NCBI GenBank assembly: GCA_002371465.1
Contig: DFIU01000010.1
Span: 301,512 to 365,511 of the forward strand
DNA from: Lachnospiraceae bacterium UBA3689
Lineage (GTDB): Bacteria > Bacillota > Clostridia > Lachnospirales > Lachnospiraceae
Direction of reading: 5' to 3'
Length of the DNA: 64,000 nucleotides
Positions within the stretch are counted from its first letter, which is position 1, and every line of letters begins with the position of its first letter. Positions 23,364 through 32,071 of the stretch are shown here, one piece after another. A program made the translations under genes and the position numbers. Under the pieces are notes generated by a model that was not told the origin of the DNA, searched no databases, and worked only from the letters and a program-made list of their open reading frames with translations.

Positions 23364-25336
23364 GACGTCACCTCCCCTTCTGCCTGGACAGCTGTTTCAT
23401 GTTCCTGCTCCTTGGGCGGGATCTGTCTGCCTTCCTTAAAGACCAGCTTGGCGTAGTCAGAGAGTTTGCCCTTATCTTCAAAGCAGACCCCCTGACCGAA
23501 GCACCTTGCCCCGCAGGCAGAGCAGGCTTCCCGACAGTTGGGCGTGATAACGCCCTCTTCGACCGCCCGTTCCCATTCCTTTAAGAGGAACTTCTTGGTA
23601 ACGCCGACGTCGATGAAGTCCCAGGGGAAGATTTCCTCTTTGCCCCTCTTTCTCGTCGTATAAAAATCGACATCAATGCCGCAGGCGGCAAAGGCGTCCA
23701 GCCAAGTCTGATAGTGGAAGGTCTCCACCCAGGAGTCAAAGACACAGCCGTGCTGATAAGCCCAAAGAATGGCGGGAGCCAGTTTCCGATCTCCTCGTGC
23801 CAGGACTCCCTCCAGGACGGTCCCGTCAGCCTCGTGCCATTTGTAGTGGATCCGCTTCTGGTTCTTCTGCAGCCGGATCTCATTTCTCACCGTGCGGGCA
23901 TAGGCAATATAGTCCTTGGGATGGACCATCTCCGCCCACTGGAAGGGGGTGAAAGGCTTGGGGACAAAGAAAGACGTGGAGACCGTAATATCCACGCCGC
24001 CGCTGCGCTTTTCCTTGGGAACCGTATCGTAGTAAAGTTCCGCCGTCTTCTGCGCCAGGTGGGCGATACCCTTGCGGTCCTCCTCCGTCTCGGTCGGAAG
24101 ACCCAGCATGAAGTAATACTTGACCTTGTTCCAGCCGCCCTCAAAGGCGCTGCCTGCTCCTTTTAAGATATCCTCTTCCGTCAGCCCCTTGTTGATGACG
24201 TCCCGCATCCTCTGGGTGCCGGCTTCCGGCGCAAAGGTCAGGGAACTCTTCTTGATATCCTGCACCTTGTTCATGACGTCGAGGGAGAAATTATCAATCC
24301 GCAGGGAGGGCAGGGAGACGTTGACATGGTTCTGGTGGAACCGGTCGATCAGGTAGTCCAAAAGCTCCGGCAGCTGGCTGTAGTCACTGGTGCTTAAGGA
24401 GCTGAGGGAGATCTCGTCATAGCCGGAGGATTTGATCATATCCTCGGCGTACTCCTCCACGGTCTTGTGGTCCTTCTCCCTTAGAGGGCGGTAGACAATG
24501 CCCGCCTGGCAGAAGCGGCAGCCCCGGATGCAGCCCCGCTGCACCTCCAAGGTCACCCGGTCCTGGACAGCCCGGATATAGGGAACAATGGGCTGCCTGG
24601 GATAGGGAGCGCGATTGAGGTCAGGGGCGATGACCCGCTTGACCTTCCCGGGCAGGTCCGGGTCGAGGGGCCTAAAGTCCGCAATCGTCCCATCCTCATG
24701 ATAGGAGGCCTCATAGAGATTGGGCGCGTAGATTCCCTCGATCTGCCCAGCCGCTTTGATAAAGTCAGCCCGGCTTTTACCCTCCTCTTTCATGTTCCGA
24801 TAGAGGTCCATCAGGTCATCCATGACGGCTTCCGATTCTCCGATATAAAAGAGGTCGAAGAAGGGAGCGATGGGCTCGGGGTTGTAGGTACAGGGACCTC
24901 CCCCCATGACGATGGGATTGTCCAGAGTCCGGTCCTTGGCAAAAAAAGGGATCCCCGACAGATCCAGGATCTGCAGGACATTGGTGTAGCAAAGCTCATA
25001 CTGGAGAGTGATGCCCAGAAAATCAAACTCTTTGACCGGGTCCTGGGATTCCAGGGCGTAGAGGGGAATTTGCTCCTTCTTCATAATCTCCGCCAGATCC
25101 GTCCAGGGCGAATAGACCCGCTCGCACCAGGTATCGCTGCGGCGGTTTAATTGTTCATAGATAATCTGAATGCCCAGATGGGACATGCCGATCTCATAGA
25201 CGTCCGGAAAGCACATGGCAAAGCGGATGGACACATCTTTTTTATCTTTGACAATGCTGCCCTGCTCATTTCCGATGTAACGCGCCGGTTTCTCGACGTT
25301 CATCAGGATCCGGTCATCAAGAACAGGTTCAATCAT
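23360..25336 (-). CDS. TIGR03960-family radical-SAM protein with B12-binding-like domain
   Basis: A 658-residue radical-SAM protein. The N-terminal 1-220 resembles a cobalamin-binding domain. The [4Fe-4S] cysteines lie in RGCIRGCRFCQAG near 270. A second Cys cluster C-S-A-C-G-A-R-C near the C-terminus may bind another iron-sulfur cluster or zinc. It pairs with the DUF2344 gene. It acts presumably on RNA or another macromolecule; substrate unknown. It overlaps hisI by 4 bp, so it is co-transcribed with the his genes. Confidence 0.9.
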   Translation of the reverse strand: MIEPVLDDRILMNVEKPARYIGNEQGSIVKDKKDVSIRFAMCFPDVYEIGMSHLGIQIIYEQLNRRSDTWCERVYSPWTDLAEIMKKEQIPLYALESQDPVKEFDFLGITLQYELCYTNVLQILDLSGIPFFAKDRTLDNPIVMGGGPCTYNPEPIAPFFDLFYIGESEAVMDDLMDLYRNMKEEGKSRADFIKAAGQIEGIYAPNLYEASYHEDGTIADFRPLDPDLPGKVKRVIAPDLNRAPYPRQPIVPYIRAVQDRVTLEVQRGCIRGCRFCQAGIVYRPLREKDHKTVEEYAEDMIKSSGYDEISLSSLSTSDYSQLPELLDYLIDRFHQNHVNVSLPSLRIDNFSLDVMNKVQDIKKSSLTFAPEAGTQRMRDVINKGLTEEDILKGAGSAFEGGWNKVKYYFMLGLPTETEEDRKGIAHLAQKTAELYYDTVPKEKRSGGVDITVSTSFFVPKPFTPFQWAEMVHPKDYIAYARTVRNEIRLQKNQKRIHYKWHEADGTVLEGVLARGDRKLAPAILWAYQHGCVFDSWVETFHYQTWLDAFAACGIDVDFYTTRKRGKEEIFPWDFIDVGVTKKFLLKEWERAVEEGVITPNCREACSACGARCFGQGVCFEDKGKLSDYAKLVFKEGRQIPPKEQEHETAVQAEGEVTS

Positions 25337-25752
25337 AGGTTTTGCTCCTTCCCTTTTTCAGCGGTCTGGCTTGGGACCTCATATTGGGTCCCATCGTCCG
25401 CCCAAGCCTGCCTGCGGTAGAAGCAGGACCGGTTGCCGGTGTGACAGGCCGCCCCGACCTGGTCCACCTTGGCGAGCAGGGTGTCGCAGTCGCAATCGAT
25501 ACAGAGTTCTTTTACATACTGATAGTGGCCGCTCGTCTCCCCCTTGACCCAAAGCTGCTGCCGGCTTCTGGTCCAGTAGGTCATAACCCCCGTCTTTAAG
25601 GTGAGGCCATAGCTCTCCTCATTCATCCACGCCATCATGAGAACATCGCCATTTTCCGCGTCCTGGACAATGCAGGGGATAAGACCCTGGTCATTTACCT
25701 TAAAGTCCTCAAAGGGAACGGCTCCCTCCATCAGGTTCAGCGCTTCTTTCAT
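25333..25752 (-). CDS. hisI: Phosphoribosyl-AMP cyclohydrolase
   Basis: A 139-residue HisI. MMAWMNEES, YWTRSRQQLWVKGETSGH and the metal motif C-D-C-D with the later VGAACHTGNRSCF are all present. It opens the purine ring of PR-AMP in histidine synthesis step 3. The next step's partner HisE is neither fused nor present in the window. GGAAG before the ATG at 25752, one base after the hisB stop. Confidence 0.95.
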   Translation of the reverse strand: MKEALNLMEGAVPFEDFKVNDQGLIPCIVQDAENGDVLMMAWMNEESYGLTLKTGVMTYWTRSRQQLWVKGETSGHYQYVKELCIDCDCDTLLAKVDQVGAACHTGNRSCFYRRQAWADDGTQYEVPSQTAEKGKEQNL

Positions 25753-25753
25753 C

Positions 25754-26341
25754 TTAGAGGCTTCCTTTCGTAGACAGGACATCGGTAATTCTGGGATCCA
25801 GGGAAGTTGCCATATCAAGAGCCTTGGCAAATGCCTTAAAGGAGGCTTCCGCGATATGGTGGTTGTTGACGCCGCCCAGCTTACGGATATGCAGATTCAT
25901 GGCGGCGTTATTTGCCACAGCCAGGAAAAACTCCCGGAACATCTCGGTCTCAAACTGACCAATCTTATCCGTCGTAAAGCGGCAGTCAGTGAAAAAATAA
26001 GCTCTGCCGCAGAGGTCGAGAGCGCAAACCACTAAAGTCTCATCCATGGGCAGGACAAAGGAGCCGTAGCGGCGGATGCCCTTCTTCTCTCCGACCGCCC
26101 GGGCGATCGCCTGCCCCAGGACAATGCCGCAGTCCTCAATCGTATGGTGACCGTCGACCTCAAGGTCCCCCTTACAGTGGACGGTCAGGTCAAAGAAGCC
26201 GTGCCGGGCGACGGCGTTCAGCATGTGGTCGAAAAAGCCGATGCCGGTGTCGATGTCGGCCTGCCCGGTCCCGTCCAGGTTCAGCTTTACCAGGATATCC
26301 GTTTCGCCGGTTGTCCGCCTGATTTCCGCAGTTCTAGCCAT
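25754..26341 (-). CDS. hisB: Imidazoleglycerol-phosphate dehydratase
   Basis: A 195-residue monofunctional HisB. The two Mn-binding repeats are seen as HHTIEDCGIVLGQA near 68 and NNHHIAEASFKA near 164, with GFFDHMLNAVARHG near 40. AAGGAAGGA precedes the ATG at 26341; an earlier frame start is unlikely. It makes imidazole-acetol phosphate (step 7). Confidence 0.96.
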   Translation of the reverse strand: MARTAEIRRTTGETDILVKLNLDGTGQADIDTGIGFFDHMLNAVARHGFFDLTVHCKGDLEVDGHHTIEDCGIVLGQAIARAVGEKKGIRRYGSFVLPMDETLVVCALDLCGRAYFFTDCRFTTDKIGQFETEMFREFFLAVANNAAMNLHIRKLGGVNNHHIAEASFKAFAKALDMATSLDPRITDVLSTKGSL

Positions 26342-26369
26342 ATCGTTTGATCCTTCCTTAAAAATAATC

Positions 26370-27671
26370 TTACTGGTCCTCTTCTTCAAATCTGACTTTG
26401 ATAGCGTTGGCGTGGGCAGTCAGCCGCTCCGCTTCCGCAAAGCGGATGATGTCTTGATGCAGGGGAGCAAGCGCCTCCTTGGAACTGTAGATGATGCTGG
26501 ATTTTTTGGTAAAATCATCCACAGACAGGGCGGAGAAGAACTTTGCCGTTCCATTGGTCGGCAGGACGTGGTTGGGTCCCGCAAAATAGTCCCCTAAGGG
26601 CTCGGAGGAGTAGGGACCGATAAAGATGGCGCCGGCATTCTTGATCCTGGTCATGGTCAAAAAGGCGTCCTTTGTCTCAATCTCCAGGTGTTCCGGTGCG
26701 ATCTCATTGACCGCCTGAATCGCCTGGTCGAGACTGTCGGCGATGAGGATATGGCCGAAGTTCTGAAGGGACGCCTCCATGATTTCTTTTCTTGAGAGCT
26801 GCTTTAAGAAGCCTTCGATGGCAGCCTCTACCTCTCCGGCCAGCTGCTCGCTGGTCGTCACCAGAATGGGGGAGGCAAGCTCATCATGTTCCGCCTGGGA
26901 GAGCAGGTCCGCTGCCACATACCGGGCGTCAGCGGTCTCGTCCGCCAGGACCGTCACCTCCGAAGGACCGGCGACCGAATCGATGGAGACGTGGCCGTAT
27001 ACCGCCCGCTTTGCCAGGGCGACGTAGATGTTGCCGGGACCCGTGATCTTGTCCGCCTTGGGCACCGATTCCGTCCCATACGCCATCGCCGCAATCGCCT
27101 GGGCGCCGCCGATCTTGTAGATCTCATGGACGCCGGCTTCTTTTGCCGCGACCAGGGTCGTGGGCGTCACCTTGCCGTCCCTGCCGGGAGGGGTACACAT
27201 GACGATGTGGGGCACGCCGGCGACCTGGGCGGGAATGGCATTCATAAGAACGGTTGAAGGATATGCCGCCTTGCCGCCCGGCACATAGATGCCGGCGTGT
27301 TCCAGGGGCGTCACCCTCTGTCCCAGGACCATGCCGTTATCCTCGGTCATGAACCAGCTCTCCTGCCGCTCGTGTTCGTGGAAGGCGCGGATTCGCCTTG
27401 CGGACCGGCGGATGGTCTCTGCCAGTTCCGGATCCACCTGACTGTAAGCCTCTTTTTCTTCCTCTTCCGTCACCCGGATGGTCGAGGCGTCAAGGAGGCA
27501 GTGATCAAAGGCCTCCTCATATCCAAAAACGGCCTGATCGCCCTTATCGTGAACATTCTGAAGGATCTCGGCAACCGCCCGCTCCTGGTCCGGATAGCTC
27601 TCCGTGCTGCGCTTTAAGAGATCCTTCTGGATCGTTCCGAACGAGTCATTCGTGAGTCTTTCTATCTGCAT
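26370..27671 (-). CDS. hisD: Histidinol dehydrogenase
   Basis: A 433-residue HisD with YVPGGKAAYPSTVLMN, ITGPGNIYVALAK, SVAGPSEV and the Zn/catalytic C-terminal region GPNHVLPTNGTA. It oxidises histidinol to histidine with two NAD+ in the final steps. The ATG 27671 shares its A with the hisG stop (TGATG); a GTG just before could also serve. Confidence 0.96.
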   Translation of the reverse strand: MQIERLTNDSFGTIQKDLLKRSTESYPDQERAVAEILQNVHDKGDQAVFGYEEAFDHCLLDASTIRVTEEEEKEAYSQVDPELAETIRRSARRIRAFHEHERQESWFMTEDNGMVLGQRVTPLEHAGIYVPGGKAAYPSTVLMNAIPAQVAGVPHIVMCTPPGRDGKVTPTTLVAAKEAGVHEIYKIGGAQAIAAMAYGTESVPKADKITGPGNIYVALAKRAVYGHVSIDSVAGPSEVTVLADETADARYVAADLLSQAEHDELASPILVTTSEQLAGEVEAAIEGFLKQLSRKEIMEASLQNFGHILIADSLDQAIQAVNEIAPEHLEIETKDAFLTMTRIKNAGAIFIGPYSSEPLGDYFAGPNHVLPTNGTAKFFSALSVDDFTKKSSIIYSSKEALAPLHQDIIRFAEAERLTAHANAIKVRFEEEDQ

Positions 27672-28306
27672 CACAGTACCTCCTTCATGCTGCGGATCAG
27701 ACCGGTGATCCGCTCATTTTCCATCTTCATGCTGACCTGGTTGACCACGACTCTGGCGGACAGGTCACAGACCTCCTCGAGGACGGTCAGACCGTTTTCC
27801 CGTAAGGTTGCCCCGGTCTCCACGATATCGCAGATGACTTCCGAAAGCCCGACGATGGGAGCCAGTTCGATGGATCCGTTCAGCTTGATAATCTCAACTG
27901 TCTGGTGCTTGCGGTTTAAGAAATAGTCCTTGGCGATGTGGGGATACTTAGTCGCCACCCGGATGAGGTCACCGGAGACAAGAGCTTTCCTGGCACTCTT
28001 AGGCCCGCAGATACACATTTTACACCTGCCAAAGCCCAGGTCCATGACCTCATAGATCTGTCTGCCCTCTTCCAGGATGGTATCCCTGCCGACGATGCCG
28101 ATATCCGCCGCCCCATAGGCGACGTAGGTGGGAACGTCCGGTCCCTTGGCGAGGAAGTAGCGGATACCCAGCTTGTCATCCTCAAAAATCAGCTTTCTGG
28201 TGTGCTTGTCTTCCGCCTCTTCCGCGTTCATTCCCAGCTTTTCAAAGAGCTTTAAGGTCTGGCTGGCAAGGCGGCCCTTGGTCAATGCTATTGTCAAATA
28301 TCTCAT
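27671..28306 (-). CDS. hisG: ATP phosphoribosyltransferase, short form
   Basis: A 211-residue HisG of the short type, with IALTKGRLASQTLKLFE, the D-V-P-T-Y-V-A-Y-G-A-A-D-I-G-I-V-G segment and the PRPP loop DIVETGATLRENGL. Short HisG lacks the C-terminal regulatory domain and needs HisZ, which is encoded 16 bp upstream. It does the first step of histidine synthesis. Confidence 0.96.
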   Translation of the reverse strand: MRYLTIALTKGRLASQTLKLFEKLGMNAEEAEDKHTRKLIFEDDKLGIRYFLAKGPDVPTYVAYGAADIGIVGRDTILEEGRQIYEVMDLGFGRCKMCICGPKSARKALVSGDLIRVATKYPHIAKDYFLNRKHQTVEIIKLNGSIELAPIVGLSEVICDIVETGATLRENGLTVLEEVCDLSARVVVNQVSMKMENERITGLIRSMKEVL

Positions 28307-28321
28307 GATAAGAAGCCTCCT

Positions 28322-29308
28322 TTATTTCTGCCTGGAAAGGGCGTTCATCATCTGGTCGATGGAAAAGCCGACGCCGACGGCGGGCGCGTCCTGACCGAAG
28401 TGACCCAGCAGGGCGTCGTAGCGGCCCCCCTTGGCGACCGGCTCCCCGCTTCCATAGGTAAAGGCGGAGAAAATGATGCCCGTGTAGTAGTGGAACTTGC
28501 TCAAAAGACCGAAATCGTAGGAGATATAGGCGCTGTTGCCGCTTTTCTTTAAGAGGGCGTCGATCTCCCTTAATCTTGCGATGGCATCCCGGGACCCCTC
28601 GTTGACCGCCAGCGCCTCCGCCCGGTCCAGAACCTCGGGTCCGCCGAAGAGCTGGGGCATTTCCACAAACGCCCTGCGGATGCCGGCGTCGATCTGACAA
28701 CCCTCCAGCAGTTCGCTGACGCCGAAGAAATTCTTATTGAGGATCAGCTTGCGGACATCCTCCGCCGTCTCTTGGGAGAGGTGGGAGTCCTCAAGCAGGG
28801 CTTTAAAATAGTCCACCTCTCCGACGCTGACCTGGAACTCACCAAGTCCCGCCTCCTTTAACATATCGACCGTCAGATCCAGGACCTCCGCGTCAGCCTT
28901 TACGCTGCCGTCTCCGATCAGCTCGACCCCCATCTGGGTCGTCTCCTTTAAGTTGAGACGGTATTCCCTGGAATTGACAAAGGTGCTGCCCTGGTAGCAG
29001 AGACGGTAGGGCTTATCCTCCGGATGGAAATGCATGGCGACCGCTCTGGCGACCGAGGGGGTAAAATCGGGTCTTAGGACCAGGGTGTTGCCGTCCCGGT
29101 CGAAGAACTTGTAGAGTTCATTGGAGGGCGTGGTCCCGATGTCCGCGCCGAATACGTCGAAATATTCGACGCTGGGCGTTTCAATATCGGCATAGCCGTA
29201 GCGTTCAAAGACCTGGTGAAGCCCATTCATCAGCTCCCTCTTTCGTTTCATTTGGTCCTGATAGAGATCCCGGAAACCCTCCGGTGTGTGGATCAGAAGA
29301 TTTTTCAT
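28322..29308 (-). CDS. hisZ: HisZ, regulatory subunit of short-form HisG
   Basis: A 328-residue histidyl-tRNA-synthetase-like protein with TPEGFRDLYQDQMKRKRELM, LRPDFTPSVARAVA and YYTGIIFSAF / GGRYDALL motifs of the class II fold but without the C-terminal anticodon domain. It forms a hetero-octamer with short HisG and gives histidine feedback. Its ATG overlaps the recU stop by 4 bp. A true HisS is less likely because of length and position before hisG. Confidence 0.93.
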   Translation of the reverse strand: MKNLLIHTPEGFRDLYQDQMKRKRELMNGLHQVFERYGYADIETPSVEYFDVFGADIGTTPSNELYKFFDRDGNTLVLRPDFTPSVARAVAMHFHPEDKPYRLCYQGSTFVNSREYRLNLKETTQMGVELIGDGSVKADAEVLDLTVDMLKEAGLGEFQVSVGEVDYFKALLEDSHLSQETAEDVRKLILNKNFFGVSELLEGCQIDAGIRRAFVEMPQLFGGPEVLDRAEALAVNEGSRDAIARLREIDALLKKSGNSAYISYDFGLLSKFHYYTGIIFSAFTYGSGEPVAKGGRYDALLGHFGQDAPAVGVGFSIDQMMNALSRQK

Positions 29309-29847
29309 ACTGTGTCTCCTCTTTCATTTAAGTCAATCTGCAGACCCTCCAGGATCGGCAGCAGGTAGTCCTTGCGGACGTTAAGAAAATATTTGGGATC
29401 CAGTTCCGAGATCAAAAAGCTCTTTCGACCCCCATGTTTCATCCGATCCCAGAATTCGTTGATCTCCCAGCAGGGCATGTAGTAATATTCCTGCCGCGAA
29501 GTGAAGGACAGGATCAAAAAGGCGATCCCCTTCTGCTTTTCAAAATCGTTCATAAACCGGATCTGATGTTCATGGACGTTCTGCAAAGGGAAGGTGTCCG
29601 ACGCGCATTCCTTGGCGTCAAAGCAGACCGGAATTCCCTGGACGACCCCCATATAGTCGACGGTACTTCTCTGGTCGAAATAGGCGAGCGTGATATGACG
29701 GGTCCGCTTGTCGATGTTGATGGGGGTGATAGGGGTGGGTATCTTCTGGATCAGGGCAAGCCCCTGGCTGCGGTACTGGTCGATGGTCTGATTGATCATT
29801 TCTTCCAGCGTCGAGCCGCGCAGTCCATGCGCTTTCCAGGTCGCCAT
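29305..29847 (-). CDS. recU: Holliday-junction resolvase RecU
   Basis: A 180-residue RecU: R-G-S-T-L-E-E-M-I-N near the N-terminus, the nuclease residues in STVDYMGV, CFDAKEC and the E/Q of QNVHEHQIRFMN. It resolves Holliday junctions in Bacillota with RuvAB, whose genes lie at 50-52 kb. Its ATG shares an A with the lepB stop (TAATG). Confidence 0.95.
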   Translation of the reverse strand: MATWKAHGLRGSTLEEMINQTIDQYRSQGLALIQKIPTPITPINIDKRTRHITLAYFDQRSTVDYMGVVQGIPVCFDAKECASDTFPLQNVHEHQIRFMNDFEKQKGIAFLILSFTSRQEYYYMPCWEINEFWDRMKHGGRKSFLISELDPKYFLNVRKDYLLPILEGLQIDLNERGDTV

Positions 29848-30392
29848 TACCTAACCGCCCCCATCTTGTTAAGGGGCCAGTAGCGGACCATCGCCTTACC
29901 CAGGATCTTGTCCCTCTTGACGTAGGTATGGATCCAGTAGCGGGAATCGTGGCTGTTGTTGCGGTTGTCCCCCATGACGAAATAGCTGTCCTCGGGTACC
30001 CGGTAGGGACCAAAATTCCCATAGGGCGTCTCCGGGCAGAAACTGTCGTCAAGAGGCTTGGGATCGTCATTGATATAGACCTTGCCGTCCCTGATCTCCA
30101 CTTTTTCTCCCGGCAGCCCGATAATCCGCTTGATGAAGTAGGTACTCTCGTGGTCGGGATAGCGGAAAATGATGATGTCAAAGCGCTCTGGATCCTCGGT
30201 CCGATAGGCGAGCCGATTTCCAAAGATCCGGTCGTTGACCATAATGGTGTCCTCCATCGAGGAGGAGGGAATCCTGGCATTGATCAGAAAGACCTGGTTG
30301 ATGACGATCACGACCGCGATCACGGCCGCGAACATGATCAGATAGTCCCGGATCTCCTTACCGATTGATTGACTTTTTTTCTCTTCATCCAT
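29847..30392 (-). CDS. lepB: Signal peptidase I
   Basis: A 181-residue signal peptidase of the Gram-positive type. One N-terminal membrane segment (about 18-37), the catalytic Ser in IPSSSMEDTI, the Lys of FIKRIIGLPGE and the C-terminal GDNRNNSHDSR. It removes signal peptides on the outer membrane face. It follows the pseudouridine synthase by 4 bp. Confidence 0.95.
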   Translation of the reverse strand: MDEEKKSQSIGKEIRDYLIMFAAVIAVVIVINQVFLINARIPSSSMEDTIMVNDRIFGNRLAYRTEDPERFDIIIFRYPDHESTYFIKRIIGLPGEKVEIRDGKVYINDDPKPLDDSFCPETPYGNFGPYRVPEDSYFVMGDNRNNSHDSRYWIHTYVKRDKILGKAMVRYWPLNKMGAVR

Positions 30393-30396
30393 TGCC

Positions 30397-31374
30397 TTAT
30401 CCTTTTAGCTTCAAGTCCCTGACCAGGCGCTGAAAATCTTCCGGCAGAGGGTCCGTGACCGTCTTGCCCGACAGGTAGGAAAAAGGTCCCGTCGTCTTGG
30501 GAAAGGTCACCCGGTAGGCGTGAAGCATCTGTCTTTGTATCTGTTCCTTCTTCCTTAGCTCCCGGTTGCGAACCTCCCTGCCGTACTTGGGGTCCCCCAG
30601 GACGGGATGGCCCAGATAGGCGAGCTGGGCGCGGATCTGGTGGGTCTTGCCGGTGATAAGCCGTGCCGCAAGAAGGGAAGCCCCTTCATTTGACATAAGA
30701 GTCCGGAACTCCGTCTCCATCCGGTCCGATCCCGGGACCCGGTGGCCGTAAAGTTTTACCCGGTTGGCAGCGGCGTCTTTGATAAAATAGGTGATCACTC
30801 GGGTCTTTATATCCAGTTTCCCGTCCACCAGGACCCTGTACTCCTTTATAAGGCTCTTATCCCGGATGATCCCGGATAGATATTGGGCTCCCTTAAGACT
30901 CTTGCCGCAAAGGACGATGCCGCTGGTGTTGCGGTCGAGTCGGTTTAAGGGGGATGGGCGGAAGGCGCGCAGGTCCTCTTCTTTGATCGATCCTTTCGAT
31001 AAAAGTTCTGCCAGCAGGTAGTCCCCAAGGACTGCCCCCCTGCCTGTCCCCGGCTGAGACAGCATGCCGGCAGGTTTATGAACCGCGACGATGTCGGCAT
31101 CCTCATAGAGAAACTCCAGCCTGACATGGTCGGATAACTTGGGCCCATCTGCCTTCTTTTGAAAACCCAGGATGGTCTCGTCACTTAAAAAGAGTTTGAC
31201 AAGGTCCCCCTTTAAAAGACTCTCCCTGCCGGTCGCCTTCCTGCCGTTTAAGGTGATATTCTTTTTTCGCAGCATCTTATAAAGAAAACCGGCGGAAGCC
31301 CCATCCAGATATTTTTTTAAAAACTTATCCAGGCGCTGACCGGCTTCCCGGTCCTTGATTATGATCTCTTTCAT
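30397..31374 (-). CDS. RluC/RluD-family 23S pseudouridine synthase
   Basis: A 325-residue enzyme with an N-terminal S4 RNA-binding domain (about 10-60, RLDKFLKKYL) and a catalytic domain with the motif NRLDRNTSGIVL (catalytic Asp) and HQIRAQLAYLGHPVLGD. It modifies uridines in 23S rRNA; the exact site cannot be read. Its ATG overlaps the preceding stop (TGATG). Confidence 0.92.
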   Translation of the reverse strand: MKEIIIKDREAGQRLDKFLKKYLDGASAGFLYKMLRKKNITLNGRKATGRESLLKGDLVKLFLSDETILGFQKKADGPKLSDHVRLEFLYEDADIVAVHKPAGMLSQPGTGRGAVLGDYLLAELLSKGSIKEEDLRAFRPSPLNRLDRNTSGIVLCGKSLKGAQYLSGIIRDKSLIKEYRVLVDGKLDIKTRVITYFIKDAAANRVKLYGHRVPGSDRMETEFRTLMSNEGASLLAARLITGKTHQIRAQLAYLGHPVLGDPKYGREVRNRELRKKEQIQRQMLHAYRVTFPKTTGPFSYLSGKTVTDPLPEDFQRLVRDLKLKG

Positions 31375-31979
31375 CAGAGCGATACATTGAGCGCCGTCTG
31401 GCGGATCAGGTCCTCCCGGTCAAAGCCGGGGTAGCGGGGATCTTCCTTGAAGGGGATGCCTGCCCGCAGGTCATCCGCATGGGCGTTGAGCTGGTCCAGC
31501 CGGTCGGTAAAGTGTCTGACATCCGTCAGGACATGGACAGATGTCTTGTAGCCGTCCGCCCGCAGCATCTTGGCCAGATGGTCCCCGGCAAATTTCCGGT
31601 CCGTCTTGGGATCAGTCACCAGGCAGATCACTTCGTTGCCGCAGATGACCAGGCAGTCGATCAGAGCGTTCTGCTTCTCACTGGTCAGATAGAGTTCGTA
31701 GGCATAGGTCAGCACGCCAATATGGGGATCGATAGCGTCAAATTCCTCTTTGGATATGGACTTCCGCATCAGCATCATGATCATGCCGACTAAAGACATG
31801 GCAGCCGGGATCATGCCCACCATAGCGACCACCGTCAGGATGTTGTTTTTTGATCCCGTATACAAAATTCCCGAGATCAGGATCAGCAGGGGGATTCCGA
31901 AGGAGGCGAGGGTAAAAATCAGCCTTCTTCTCTTTTCGGTACGGAAATAGCCGTACTGCCCTTTTTTGGATTTTAGCAT
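31374..31979 (-). CDS. Membrane protein of unknown function
   Basis: A 201-residue protein, not recognised. A basic N-terminus (KRRRL) and two hydrophobic segments (about 21-41 and 48-70) form a hairpin in the membrane; the remaining 130 residues are soluble, cytoplasmic, with an alpha/beta look (LIDCLVICGNEVICLVTD, then YKTSVHVLTDVRHF). No catalytic motif. It is coupled to the downstream pseudouridine synthase by a 1-base overlap and stands 92 bp after the rRNA methyltransferase. Confidence 0.72.
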   Translation of the reverse strand: MLKSKKGQYGYFRTEKRRRLIFTLASFGIPLLILISGILYTGSKNNILTVVAMVGMIPAAMSLVGMIMMLMRKSISKEEFDAIDPHIGVLTYAYELYLTSEKQNALIDCLVICGNEVICLVTDPKTDRKFAGDHLAKMLRADGYKTSVHVLTDVRHFTDRLDQLNAHADDLRAGIPFKEDPRYPGFDREDLIRQTALNVSL

Positions 31980-32071
31980 GGTTCACCTCTTTAGTTTGCT
32001 ATTCTATCACAGATGGAGCTTAGCTGCACACAAGATTTTAGTGTGCTAACGTGTTAAAGTATCGTCACATT

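Noticed and set aside
32026..32046. GCACAC...GTGTGC hairpin between the rRNA methyltransferase and the unknown membrane gene
   Set aside because: Six-base stem with 9-nt loop and no T tract; not enough for a terminator.
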